Source: Minisyncoccota bacterium
GTDB lineage: Bacteria > Patescibacteriota > Microgenomatia > UBA1400 > PJMF01
DNA: 35,381 nt
NCBI GenBank assembly: GCA_003173865.1
Contig: PJMF01000014.1
Coordinates: 1 to 35,381, forward strand
Direction of reading: 5' to 3'
The notes below the pieces were generated by a model. The model was not told the DNA's origin. It ran no database searches and saw nothing but the letters and a program-made list of their open reading frames with translations. The first letter of the stretch is position 1. The number at the start of each line of letters is the position of its first letter. This document shows, one piece after another, positions 15,197 to 22,591 of this stretch. The position numbers were made by a program, and so were the translations under genes.

Positions 15197-15298
15197 TGTA
15201 AGATCGCAAAAAAAATCACCAAAATCTTCTCAAGAGGCGTGCAAATATTTGCATGTCTCTCGGCTAGAAAAAGTTGAACTTTTCATGCAAACTTACAC
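15197..15298 (+). repeat. ~100-nt dispersed element, copy A
   Basis: This copy matches the reverse complement of 29136-29236. Outside a variable core of about 17 nt the copies agree at roughly 76 of 85 aligned bases. Conserved blocks include CACCAAAATCTTCTCA, GCGTGCAAATATTT and CATGCAAACTTACAC. A short hairpin with GAAAA/TTTTC arms is kept in both, with one extra G-C pair in copy B. It lies 22 bp beyond the 3' end of the fMet-type tRNA gene. Confidence 0.8.
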
Positions 15299-15320
15299 AC
15301 CGGAGGTCAGTCTTCGAGTG

Positions 15321-15389
15321 TTGCGGGACTAGGAGTCGAACCTAGCCGGGGAGATTATGAGCCTCCCATGCACCGTACATTATCCCGCG
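15321..15389 (-). tRNA. initiator-type tRNA-fMet(CAT) with shortened D arm
   Basis: On the minus strand the acceptor CGCGGGA pairs with TCCCGCA, leaving the C1-A72 mismatch that marks initiator tRNAs. The anticodon loop is CTCATAA (CAT), the T arm CTAGG-TTCGACT-CCTAG, and the discriminator A. CCA is not encoded. Two features are odd. The D arm is ATGT-ACGGT-GCAT with only a 5-nt loop, giving 69 nt in total. The anticodon stem has A-U, G-C, G-U at pairs 29-41, 30-40 and 31-39 instead of three G-C pairs. Confidence 0.8.
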
Positions 15390-15447
15390 CGATTCGCATT
15401 TTTTTCCTCAAAATAACCCTTTGCGAAGATATGTATCTTATCACAGA

Positions 15448-15810
15448 TTATGGCTGTACGCCTAGTACGGTCAACCATTGCTCCCAAGGACTCTTCTTTG
15501 GAGCAACTTGAACAACTTCGCCACTTGCGGCAGGCAGATCTGGTACTTGAATGACGTATTCTCCAGGTTTTTGCATTAATAGTTGATCACGAATGACTTG
15601 CTCTTTTATATATCCGGACTGACTTGCAGACACGTGTTGCTGCAGGACCTCGAGTGAGCGATTCTCTTCTATAACTTGAGAACGCAAGCTCTCCAGGCGA
15701 GAGGTTGGCTCTTTAAGTTCGCGGCTATTCATGTACAGAGAGATGCAAACGGCAGCCGCTACTAGAGTCAAAATTAAAGCCGTTATTCGTGAATTCAAAA
15801 GCCTATACAT
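15448..15810 (-). CDS. FtsB/DivIC-like septum formation initiator
   Basis: A 120-residue single-pass membrane protein: one hydrophobic helix at about 9-27, then a coiled coil (SRLESLRSQVIEENRSLEVLQQHV), then the family's post-coil stretch KEQVIRDQLLMQKPGEYVIQVP. FtsB/DivIC proteins bridge FtsL and FtsQ in the division complex. A TATAAT (minus strand, 15839-15834) lies 24 bp before the ATG, leaving a ~16-nt leader with AAGGG. It is divergent from the recombinase gene. Confidence 0.85.
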   Translation of the reverse strand: MYRLLNSRITALILTLVAAAVCISLYMNSRELKEPTSRLESLRSQVIEENRSLEVLQQHVSASQSGYIKEQVIRDQLLMQKPGEYVIQVPDLPAASGEVVQVAPKKSPWEQWLTVLGVQP

Positions 15811-15833
15811 TGCAGGAAAACCCTTCTCGTGAT

Positions 15834-15839
15834 ATTATA
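15834..15839 (-). promoter_or_regulatory. -10 box of the ftsB/divIC-like gene
   Basis: TATAAT on the minus strand, with a predicted start near 15827. No clear -35 was identified. Confidence 0.45.
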
Positions 15840-15885
15840 AGCCCTTAAATCGATCCAAATAGATAAATAGATATAGAAAGTTATT

Positions 15886-16752
15886 ATGAGTGAGTTGCTC
15901 AATAATCTACGACTTCGCTTCACAGAACATCTCCGTACCAGTGGTCGCGCCTATGCAACTGTCATTGCGTATAGTAAAGATGTTGAACAGATTATCCAGT
16001 TTTTGGCGGAAAAAGGGAAGACCAACCCAAGTGACGTGGCAGCAGAAGATATTGAAGAATTTAAAGAACTCCTCAAGAAACAGCGATATACCGGCAAATC
16101 GATTTCACGCAAAATCAACTCAATTAAGTCTTTTTTCCGATTTTTAATTGCTGAAAATATGCTGACTGAAAATCCAGCTGAGATCATTGTTCATCCAAAA
16201 TATGATTTGGTTCCACCACGCGTGCTCTCTAAACTAGAGTATCGAGCCCTTCGGGATGCATGTCGCAGTGATGTTCGTATTTATGCAATTGTCGAAGTGT
16301 TGCTACAAACCGGTATGCGCATCAGCGAGCTTTCGGCGTTACAACTGTCTGAGATTGATCTGGAACGAAACGTGATTTTAATTAAAGCGCAAAACTCACG
16401 CGAAAGTCGCAAAGTTCCATTAAATGCTGCAGCCAAGTTAGCACTCGAAGAGTACTTGAAAGTACGTCCTCGTGCTCGCGAAAAGACGGTTTTTTTGACC
16501 AAAACTTGTCGCCCATTTCTCGTTCGTAACATTCGTACAGCAATCGATCGCTACTTCCGCCTGGCAGGCATTAAAGAAGGCCGCGTCAATGACTTGCGCC
16601 ATACGTTTATTATCGAGCAGTTGAAAGCCGGTACTCCTTTGGTGTATGTTTCCCAGCTTGTGGGTCACAAACGCATTACCACCACGGAAAAATATCTCAA
16701 GTTAATCGAAGCTCCAGATATGAACCCAAGTGTACGGATTGAAGAGTTGTAA
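15886..16752 (+). CDS. tyrosine recombinase (XerC/D-like) with altered catalytic residue
   Basis: A 288-residue integrase with an N-terminal SAM-like DNA-binding domain (about 5-95) and a C-terminal catalytic domain. Catalytic residues visible are R145 (TGMRISEL), R238 (NDLRHTF), H261 (VGHKRIT) and nucleophile Y270 (TTTEKYLKL). The usual first His of the HxxR box is Asn235, and the beta-hairpin Lys of Xer proteins is not obvious (KAQNSRESRKVPL). The length and stand-alone setting suit a chromosome-dimer resolvase of the Xer type, but no dif-like site was found. The next gene starts 5 bp downstream. Confidence 0.9.
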   Translation: MSELLNNLRLRFTEHLRTSGRAYATVIAYSKDVEQIIQFLAEKGKTNPSDVAAEDIEEFKELLKKQRYTGKSISRKINSIKSFFRFLIAENMLTENPAEIIVHPKYDLVPPRVLSKLEYRALRDACRSDVRIYAIVEVLLQTGMRISELSALQLSEIDLERNVILIKAQNSRESRKVPLNAAAKLALEEYLKVRPRAREKTVFLTKTCRPFLVRNIRTAIDRYFRLAGIKEGRVNDLRHTFIIEQLKAGTPLVYVSQLVGHKRITTTEKYLKLIEAPDMNPSVRIEEL

Positions 16753-16757
16753 AAAGC

Positions 16758-17210
16758 ATGTTCGAGTTTTTACGAAAAATTCACAATCAAGAACAAGATC
16801 ATCCACACCTTCGAGAAGCTTTCCAAAATAGAGATTTACAGAATAGTTTGGGTGCATTGGCTCGTAAATGGGTTGTCGAGGTTGTGTTTGTTGATGAGGC
16901 AATGGTACATGTGCATACTGTGACAAAATCAGAAAAGACATTTGAGTATGCGTTTATTGATCGCACAACTGCATTGGCTCCTGTTCTTTCTCCCGCCATA
17001 GCCCCTATCAGCACGGAAGTGCAGTTTGTTTTTAAAGTGAAGTTATCGAAAGAAGGAGAAGTGGTGTATGCATTTTATCGCTTGAACGAAGGAAAACGCG
17101 TTGCCCAAGAAATCGTCTATACGGAACTCCAACCTGTTATTGCCGTAATAAAAATAGCTGCCTTTAAGGGAGACGCAAGTGTGCTGTTAAGTAGCAGCGT
17201 ACGAGGGTAA
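16758..17210 (+). CDS. conserved-looking hypothetical protein
   Basis: This 150-residue soluble protein is not recognised. The N-terminus is acidic and amphipathic (MFEFLRKIHNQEQDH). The middle and C-terminal parts alternate hydrophobic residues like beta strands (WVVEVVFVDEAMVHVHTVT, VQFVFKVKLSKEGEVVYAFYRL). There is no signal peptide, membrane segment or Cys. It starts 5 bp after the recombinase stop and is probably co-transcribed with it. It ends 2 bp before the T-box promoter. Confidence 0.7.
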   Translation: MFEFLRKIHNQEQDHPHLREAFQNRDLQNSLGALARKWVVEVVFVDEAMVHVHTVTKSEKTFEYAFIDRTTALAPVLSPAIAPISTEVQFVFKVKLSKEGEVVYAFYRLNEGKRVAQEIVYTELQPVIAVIKIAAFKGDASVLLSSSVRG

Positions 17211-17212
17211 TC

Positions 17213-17241
17213 TTGCGTAAGACAAGTTTTTTTGTTATACT
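17213..17241 (+). promoter_or_regulatory. promoter of the T-box leader
   Basis: TTGCGT (17213-17218), a 17-bp spacer and TATACT (17236-17241). The predicted start is near 17248. Confidence 0.6.
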
Positions 17242-17247
17242 ACGCTT

Positions 17248-17580
17248 AGTTTAAAACTAAAGGCTGCGTACATTTCGGATGGGACTTGTACATTCTCTCA
17301 AGAGAAAGCCGATGGGGCAAAGTGTATTGAAGGTCACTTCGATAGTCGTCGTCTCATACGCAGGTCAAGCGTTATCACATGACAACAGTATGTCGGAGCA
17401 ATCTGGAGTACTGAAATAACAAGGATGTTTATCCTTTTTGTTACTTTCAGTTCCCGCCGCAGCGGGAATTTTTGTAACCAAAGCTAAGCATCAAAGCAAG
17501 GTGGCACCGCCCTTTTGATAAGAGCCCTTGTAGACGTTTCACTTTTTTTAAAGAAGTGGAATTTCTGCAAGGGTTTTTTT
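17248..17580 (+). promoter_or_regulatory. T-box riboswitch leader (transcription attenuation)
   Basis: This untranslated leader senses uncharged tRNA. The T-box core AAGG-TGGCACC-GC is at 17498-17510. CAAGG (17497-17501) can pair with CCTTG inside 17525-17530, leaving the 7-nt bulge TGGCACC and a CTTTT/AAGAG helix: the antiterminator. The same CCCTTG (17525-17530) alternatively pairs with CAAGGG (17568-17573) before seven T: the terminator. Upstream are a long stem closed by CTGCGTA/TACGCAG (17264-17270/17357-17363), a CTGAAA/TTTCAG hairpin (17411-17450) and TTCCCGC/GCGGGAA (17451-17468). The variable base C in TGGC predicts a tRNA with discriminator G, as in the tRNA-Trp downstream. I could not fix the specifier codon; TGG at 17404-17406 followed by A is one candidate. 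Confidence 0.8.
17525..17580 (+). terminator. intrinsic terminator of the T-box leader
   Basis: CCCTTG...CAAGGG with a long stem between and TTTTTTT at 17574-17580. The CCCTTG arm is shared with the antiterminator. Confidence 0.85.
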
Positions 17581-17698
17581 ATTACCCTTGTGGGGGCAAT
17601 TAAAAGATCAAGAGAGAGCGTGTGAAAAAAAGCTTTTTACGACGCGATTTTGAGATCAAAGAAGCTAGCACTTTAAAAATTATAGAGGAGGATGCGAT

Positions 17699-17747
17699 TG
17701 CCCTCGCTGATTAGTAACGAAAGTTCTGGTGGCTAATCAGGGGGGGC
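17699..17747 (+). other. large hairpin and possible mini-ORF after the T-box
   Basis: GCCCTC and CTGATTAG (to 17714) pair with CTAATCAG and GGGGGC (17733-17747), 14 pairs around one G-G mismatch. Just upstream GAGGAGG (17685-17691) precedes a tiny frame: ATG at 17692 or TTG at 17698, ending TAA at 17734-17736, 12-14 residues. The frame crosses the 5' arm, so its translation would disrupt the hairpin. Function unknown. Confidence 0.45.
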
Positions 17748-17778
17748 AAACGATTCTGAATGAATAATGGAGATCACA

Positions 17779-18096
17779 ATGAAGGTAATGAAATCGATTC
17801 ATCAGTTCCTGGGGAGTTTTTTCACGATTATGCCAACAGAAGCAGATCTGAGAAAAAATTTTCCGCACAAAAAGCACTGCAGTGCGAACCGCTTTTTTGA
17901 TATGAAGCAATTGATCTCTGTCGGCTGGGGATCCATTTACGATGATGATGCTCATGAATACAGCAATCTCATCGAAGAGACAGAGGCTCATATGACTAGT
18001 AGTAGTACATGGCCCTTGTCGTGGTTCTTCAAATCTCACTTCTTGCGTTGTAGGGAGTGTGATGCCAGAGCGCAATATCGAGAGAATAAAAGCTAA
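17779..18096 (+). CDS. hypothetical protein downstream of the T-box
   Basis: A 105-residue frame that I do not recognise. It starts MKVMKSIHQFLGSFF, contains three Trp, an acidic middle (YDDDAHEYSNLIEETE) and ends with a basic segment holding a Cys pair (FLRCRECDARAQYR). The ATG at 17779 has GGAG 8 nt upstream; ATG at 17767 is the alternative. It sits between the T-box terminator and tRNA-Trp, so it would be T-box controlled. Codon choice looks less typical than in neighbouring genes, and an equally long frame exists on the opposite strand, so it may not be real. Confidence 0.4.
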   Translation: MKVMKSIHQFLGSFFTIMPTEADLRKNFPHKKHCSANRFFDMKQLISVGWGSIYDDDAHEYSNLIEETEAHMTSSSTWPLSWFFKSHFLRCRECDARAQYRENKS

Positions 18097-18132
18097 GTAA
18101 CTCGTAAAGTAACAAATCGTTTGTCTACCCCC

Positions 18133-18165
18133 ACGGAGAAGAGAAAGCATCCTCCTCTCCGTTTT
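18133..18165 (+). terminator. hairpin with short T-run directly before tRNA-Trp
   Basis: ACGGAG (18133-18138) pairs with CTCCGT (18157-18162), extended inward by AGAG/CTCCT-like pairs, followed by four T. The tRNA starts at the next base. It may be a weak terminator or a processing hairpin for tRNA 5' maturation. Confidence 0.4.
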
Positions 18166-18237
18166 GAGTTCATGATGCAACTGGCAGCATAAGAGTCTCC
18201 AAAACTCTCAATCTAGGTTCGAATCCTGGTGAACTCG
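18166..18237 (+). tRNA. tRNA-Trp(CCA)
   Basis: The acceptor GAGTTCA pairs with TGAACTC, the D arm is ATGC-AACTGGCA-GCAT, the anticodon arm AGAGT-CTCCAAA-ACTCT (anticodon CCA) and the T arm CTAGG-TTCGAAT-CCTGG. The discriminator is G73, as usual for bacterial Trp tRNAs, and CCA is not encoded. It lies 45 bp before trpS and downstream of a T-box whose variable base matches G73. Confidence 0.95.
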
Positions 18238-18282
18238 CATGGGAAATAAAAAAAAACACTATAGAATAGATGAAAGGAAACT

Positions 18283-19287
18283 ATGTCGAAACAAAGAATT
18301 CTCTCTGGCATCACTCCGAGTGGCAATTCACTGCATATTGGCAATTATTTTGGTGCTGTGCAGCCACAAATTCAGTTGCAGCATTCTGCGCAAACCTATT
18401 ACTTTGTCGCAGATTTGCATGCATTGACGACGATCCAAAATCGAGAAGTCTTAGAAAAAAATATCTTTGAAGTTGTGCTGGATTACTTGGCGCTTGGATT
18501 AGATCCCGAACAGTGCGTTCTTTTCCGTCAATCTGATGTGCCTGCGCATTCGCAGCTCGCGGTAGTACTTGGCAACTATATTTCCTTTGGCCAAATGCAA
18601 CGCATGCATGCGTTCAAAGATAAGTTGCAAAAAGATACTACGGTTGAGTCGATTAACATGGGGCTTTTTAACTATCCGATTTTGATGGCAGCCGATATTT
18701 TGCTTTATAAACCGTATGGTGTACCCGTCGGTGAAGATCAACGACAGCACATTGAGTTAACGCGCGATATTGCGGAAAACTTCAATCGCACGTACAACAC
18801 TGACGTTTTTCCATTGCCAGAACCGTTGATTTCTCAAGAAGTTGGCAAAATTATTGGCACTGATGGTCAGCGGAAAATGAGTAAGTCTTTGGGCAATATT
18901 ATTGGTATTTTTGAAGATGAAGCTGTGATTAGGAAGCAGATCATGGGTGCATATACGGATCCCAACCGTAAGCGTGCAACCGATCCTGGAAGTGTCGAAG
19001 GAAATACTGTTTTCCTATATCATGATTTAATAAATGATAATGTTGATGAGGTTGCCGAACTGAAGGCTCGTTATCAGGCTGGTACGGTTGGTGATGTAGA
19101 GGTCAAAGAAAAATTATTTACGGCTCATCAACGCATGTTTGCACCGGCGCGTCAGCGCCGAGCAGAGTTAGCGCAAGATCCTGAGCGAGTGAAAGAAATT
19201 TTGCGTGAAGGGGCACAAAAAGCTCAAGCATTTGCTCAGCAAACACTTGAAGAAGTATATACAGTAATAGGAGTAAAAGGAGTATGA
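18283..19287 (+). CDS. trpS: tryptophanyl-tRNA synthetase
   Basis: A 334-residue class I synthetase that charges tRNA-Trp. The N-terminus SGITPSGNSLHIGNYFGA holds the HIGN signature, and KMSKSLGN near residue 198 is the KMSKS loop. GEDQRQHIELTRDIA and the MxxADILLY segment (MAADILLYKPYGVPVG) are typical of TrpRS. Length matches the bacterial family (about 330). GAAAGGAAA lies before the ATG. It is the third element after the T-box (ORF, tRNA-Trp, trpS), and its stop overlaps the next gene by 4 bp. Confidence 0.97.
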   Translation: MSKQRILSGITPSGNSLHIGNYFGAVQPQIQLQHSAQTYYFVADLHALTTIQNREVLEKNIFEVVLDYLALGLDPEQCVLFRQSDVPAHSQLAVVLGNYISFGQMQRMHAFKDKLQKDTTVESINMGLFNYPILMAADILLYKPYGVPVGEDQRQHIELTRDIAENFNRTYNTDVFPLPEPLISQEVGKIIGTDGQRKMSKSLGNIIGIFEDEAVIRKQIMGAYTDPNRKRATDPGSVEGNTVFLYHDLINDNVDEVAELKARYQAGTVGDVEVKEKLFTAHQRMFAPARQRRAELAQDPERVKEILREGAQKAQAFAQQTLEEVYTVIGVKGV

Positions 19288-19643
19288 AAACAACCATCGA
19301 ATACAGTGATTTTGATAAATTAGAGTTGCGTATTGGCCGAGTGATTGAAGCATTGGCGCCTGCATGGAGCCGAAAGTTGTTAGAGTTTACAGTGGATTTC
19401 GGTCCCGAAATCGGCCAAAAGAAAATTCTGTCGGGAGTAAGTGGATTCTATACGCCTGCAGATTTTCTTCATAAAAATTTCCCTTTTGTTATTAACATGG
19501 CAGAACGCAAAATGGGTGAGGGTATCAGTCAAGGGATGATGCTCATGGCTGATGCAGAAGTTGATGGTGCGGCATCAGGTGAGCTGCGACCAGTTATTTT
19601 GCCTGTAGATCAAGCTTTTAAACCAGGAACACTTTTGCGATGA
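19284..19643 (+). CDS. tRNA-binding OB-fold protein (MetRS C-terminal / CsaA type)
   Basis: This 119-residue stand-alone EMAP II-like OB fold resembles the C-terminal tRNA-binding domain of MetRS and CsaA/Trbp111. Landmarks are DFDKLELRIGRVIEA at the N-terminus, KILSGVSGFY in the middle, and MAERKMGEGISQGMMLMA near residues 73-90. Such proteins bind the tRNA elbow without sequence specificity. The ATG overlaps the trpS TGA, with AAAGGAG upstream, implying coupled synthesis with TrpRS. It may act as a trans tRNA-binding factor for TrpRS or serve MetRS elsewhere. Confidence 0.9.
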   Translation: MKTTIEYSDFDKLELRIGRVIEALAPAWSRKLLEFTVDFGPEIGQKKILSGVSGFYTPADFLHKNFPFVINMAERKMGEGISQGMMLMADAEVDGAASGELRPVILPVDQAFKPGTLLR

Positions 19644-19652
19644 ATTCTCGAT

Positions 19653-19682
19653 TGGCTGATGGCTTTCGTTCGTGCTAAACTA
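19653..19682 (+). promoter_or_regulatory. putative ftsH promoter
   Basis: TTGGCT (19653-19658), 18-bp spacer, TAAACT (19677-19682), with TGC before the -10 giving an extended -10. The predicted leader is short and contains AAAAGGG. Confidence 0.4.
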
Positions 19683-19701
19683 CGCAAACGAAAAGGGAAT
19701 T

Positions 19702-21627
19702 ATGGATAAAACATCAAAAAAAACGAAAGAAGAGCAGAAACAACCTCAAAACCAATCTCAAGGTGGTTTTAAAATTAATCTAGGACAATTTCTGAATCGC
19801 GGCCTTTTATTCGTCTTGATTTTCCTTTTATTTTTGCCTTTTATTTTCTCGATTTTTAACTCGACTCAGCATGACAAAATTAGTCTTTCTCAAATGGTTT
19901 CTGATCTTCGTGACAAAAAAGTGGACAAACTAGAAGTGGCTGGATCTGATGTGCGCGTCATTTATAAAGACTCGACGATGAAGGTGGCGCGTAAAGAAGA
20001 CAATCAAGAACTCGTGAATGTCTTAAAAGCAGCCAATATTGATCTCACTGCTGCTGATGTTAAAGTCGAAAATTTGGGCCTGATGGAAATGGGTTGGCAA
20101 CTTTTAATTAATATTTTGCCAATTGTTTTGATGGCAGTGATTTTCTTGGTGCTTTTCCGTCAAGCGCGTGGCAGCCAAGAAGGTATTATGGGTATTGGTC
20201 GTAGCAAGGCGAAACTCTTTGTGAAAGGTAAGCAAGATACAAAATTTTCAGATGTCGGTGGGATGGAAGAAGCAAAGGCTGAACTTGAAGAGATCGTTGA
20301 CTTTATGAAGAATCCGAAAAAATACACAAAGGTTGGTGCACGTACACCTAAAGGTGTGCTTTTAGTTGGTCCGTCAGGAACGGGAAAAACACTTCTCGCT
20401 CGCGCCGTTGCGGGTGAAGCAAACTGTCAATTTTTATCGATGGCAGGCTCTGAGTTTATGGAGATGTTAGTTGGTGTAGGTGCTTCTCGTGTGCGTGATT
20501 TATTCCAAACTGCAAAAAAAGTTGCGCCAGCGATTATCTTTATCGATGAAATTGACGCGATTGGCCGCGTTCGTGGTCATGGGAGTATGGGTGGTCATGA
20601 TGAACGCGAACAAACACTCAATCAAATCTTAGTTGAGATGGATGGTTTTACACAAAATGATAACGTGATCGTGATGGCCGCCACGAATCGTGGAGACATG
20701 CTTGATCCGGCATTGGTTCGTCCAGGTCGTTTTGATCGCCGTGTCCAAGTGAATTTACCAGATCTAGAAGAACGCAAGTTTATCTTAAAAATCCACGCAA
20801 AGGGCAAGTTTTTCAGTAAAGACTTGAACTGGGAACGAGTTGCCAAGCGCACAGTTGGTTTTTCTGGTGCTGATTTGGAAAATATGCTCAACGAAGCCGC
20901 CATTGGTGTGGCACGCGTGAATCGCACAGAAATCACGTTGGAAGATATTGAAGAAGCATCCTTGAAAGTAAAACTGGGTCCAAGTAAGAAACGACTTTTT
21001 GATGAAGAAGAGCGTCGAATGACGGCGTATCATGAAGGTGGTCACGCAATCATTGCGCACGTTTCTGAGTACTCAGATCCAGTGCATCGTATCTCGATCT
21101 TATCTCGTGGATCGGCACTTGGTTTTACTTTAACACCTCCTGAGAAAGATAAAGTTCAGGTAACAAAATCAGAACTCATTGATGAAATTGCAGTATTGCT
21201 TGGTGGTCGTGCTGCAGAAAAAATCATTTTCAATGAACTGACTGCAGGCGCCAGCTCGGATATTGAACGCGCTACCCGAATTGCTCGCTCAATGGTGATG
21301 GATTACGGTATGAGTAAACTTGGGCCCATGAACTACTCACCGCAATACGAAGGGAGTAACTATAGCCGCGCTTGGGGTGAACCAGCCAAAATTTCTGACC
21401 GTTTACAAGAGCAAGTAGATGCTGAAATCACCGAGTTTATCCTCGAAGGTGAAAAACGCGCAATGTTTCTTCTGAAAAAATATCGCAAACAACTCGATAT
21501 TGTTTCGGAAAAACTGATCGAAGTAGAATCACTTGATGCCGATGAATTTACGCAGCTAATGGGGATGCCAAAAGCTGGTCGTAAGATGCCAACGGCAGAA
21601 ACAAAAGGTCTAGAAATCACAGATTGA
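19702..21627 (+). CDS. ftsH: ATP-dependent zinc metalloprotease FtsH
   Basis: A 641-residue membrane AAA protease for quality control of membrane and regulatory proteins. Two transmembrane segments (about 33-52 and 127-147) flank the extracytoplasmic domain. The AAA domain has Walker A GPSGTGKT near 223 (Ser replaces the usual second Pro), Walker B IIFIDEID and the second region of homology with RPGRFDR. The protease domain has the zinc motif HEGGH near 443 and the third ligand Asp in [12 protein letters not shown]. The ATG at 19702 has AAGGG upstream; the longer frame begins in the promoter region. The exonuclease gene follows after 7 bp. Confidence 0.97.
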   Translation: MDKTSKKTKEEQKQPQNQSQGGFKINLGQFLNRGLLFVLIFLLFLPFIFSIFNSTQHDKISLSQMVSDLRDKKVDKLEVAGSDVRVIYKDSTMKVARKEDNQELVNVLKAANIDLTAADVKVENLGLMEMGWQLLINILPIVLMAVIFLVLFRQARGSQEGIMGIGRSKAKLFVKGKQDTKFSDVGGMEEAKAELEEIVDFMKNPKKYTKVGARTPKGVLLVGPSGTGKTLLARAVAGEANCQFLSMAGSEFMEMLVGVGASRVRDLFQTAKKVAPAIIFIDEIDAIGRVRGHGSMGGHDEREQTLNQILVEMDGFTQNDNVIVMAATNRGDMLDPALVRPGRFDRRVQVNLPDLEERKFILKIHAKGKFFSKDLNWERVAKRTVGFSGADLENMLNEAAIGVARVNRTEITLEDIEEASLKVKLGPSKKRLFDEEERRMTAYHEGGHAIIAHVSEYSDPVHRISILSRGSALGFTLTPPEKDKVQVTKSELIDEIAVLLGGRAAEKIIFNELTAGASSDIERATRIARSMVMDYGMSKLGPMNYSPQYEGSNYSRAWGEPAKISDRLQEQVDAEITEFILEGEKRAMFLLKKYRKQLDIVSEKLIEVESLDADEFTQLMGMPKAGRKMPTAETKGLEITD

Positions 21628-21634
21628 TGAGGCT

Positions 21635-22567
21635 ATGCCAAAACATTTTGTTTTGATTGATGGGCATGCGCTTATTTACAGGGCGTATCACGCTTTTCGC
21701 GATCTCACGACATCCAAGGGGCAACTGGTGAATGCTGTGTATGGTTTTTCCCGCATTTTGTTAACAGTGATGCAAGACTTGGAACCTGTGTATATTGCGG
21801 TGACATTTGATCATCCCAGGCCGACATTTCGCCATGCGGATTACTTAGGATACAAAGAAAATCGTGCAGAGATGCCAGATGATTTGAAACCCCAAGTCGA
21901 TGTCATTAAGCAAGTCGTCACTGCGTTTAATATTCCTCAGTTTGAGGCAGCAGGTTTTGAAGCCGATGACTTAATTGGCACATTATCGCGACAAGTTTCT
22001 GAACAAAGACCAGATCTTTTAACCATTATTGTGACTGGTGATCGCGATGCGTTCCAGTTGGTAGACGATAAGGTTCACGTGTGGATGCCATCACGTACGA
22101 AAGGTGTGCCCGATATTGAGTATGATGCAGATGGAGTAGTGAAAAAAATGGGCGTGCGTCCAGATCAAATCATTGATCTCAAAGCATTAATGGGCGATGC
22201 ATCAGACTGTATTCCCGGTGTGAAGGGAATTGGGGAAAAGACAGCGGTGAAACTCATTCAAGAATTTGGTACAGTAGAAAAAATATATGAGGCGTTGCAG
22301 TCTGAAAAAATTGTTTCCGAGCATAACATGCTCACTTCTGGTCTCATCAAGAAACTTGCCGAGGGTCAACAGGATGCAGTCCTGAGCCAACAATTGGCAA
22401 CTATTGATCGAAATGTTCCGATTACATTAGAAATGGAAAAATGCAAAATGGCTTCTTATGACAAAGACGCCGTGATTGCTTTATTTGAAGAGCTCGAGTT
22501 TAATTCTCTATTGCGGTTGTTGCCCGCTGATGAGTTTGAGCAAGATGTGCAAGCTGCCTTATTTTAA
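21635..22567 (+). CDS. stand-alone 5'-3' exonuclease (DNA polymerase I N-terminal domain type)
   Basis: A 310-residue PIN/FEN-like nuclease equal to the 5' nuclease domain of Pol I, without a polymerase domain. It begins FVLIDGHALIYRAYHAF (first metal-binding Asp) and continues with FDHPRPTFRHADYLGYKENR. FEADDLIGTLSR and VTGDRDAFQLV hold further acidic metal ligands. The helix-hairpin-helix stretch is MGDASDCIPGVKGIGEKTA. It would remove RNA primers and flaps during replication and repair. It is probably co-transcribed with ftsH (7-bp gap). Confidence 0.93.
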   Translation: MPKHFVLIDGHALIYRAYHAFRDLTTSKGQLVNAVYGFSRILLTVMQDLEPVYIAVTFDHPRPTFRHADYLGYKENRAEMPDDLKPQVDVIKQVVTAFNIPQFEAAGFEADDLIGTLSRQVSEQRPDLLTIIVTGDRDAFQLVDDKVHVWMPSRTKGVPDIEYDADGVVKKMGVRPDQIIDLKALMGDASDCIPGVKGIGEKTAVKLIQEFGTVEKIYEALQSEKIVSEHNMLTSGLIKKLAEGQQDAVLSQQLATIDRNVPITLEMEKCKMASYDKDAVIALFEELEFNSLLRLLPADEFEQDVQAALF

Positions 22568-22591
22568 GCGTTCTGTCATAATAGTATTCTA

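Noticed and set aside
15057-15332. 91-codon plus-strand frame
   Set aside because: It runs through the 12-mer repeats and the ~100-nt dispersed element and into the tRNA, without protein-like composition.
17248-17580. tmRNA, RNase P RNA or SRP RNA
   Set aside because: None of their conserved cores is visible, whereas the T-box core and the switching helices are.
17737-18180. 147-codon minus-strand frame
   Set aside because: It extends into tRNA-Trp and the hairpins, and there is no start signal or recognisable family.
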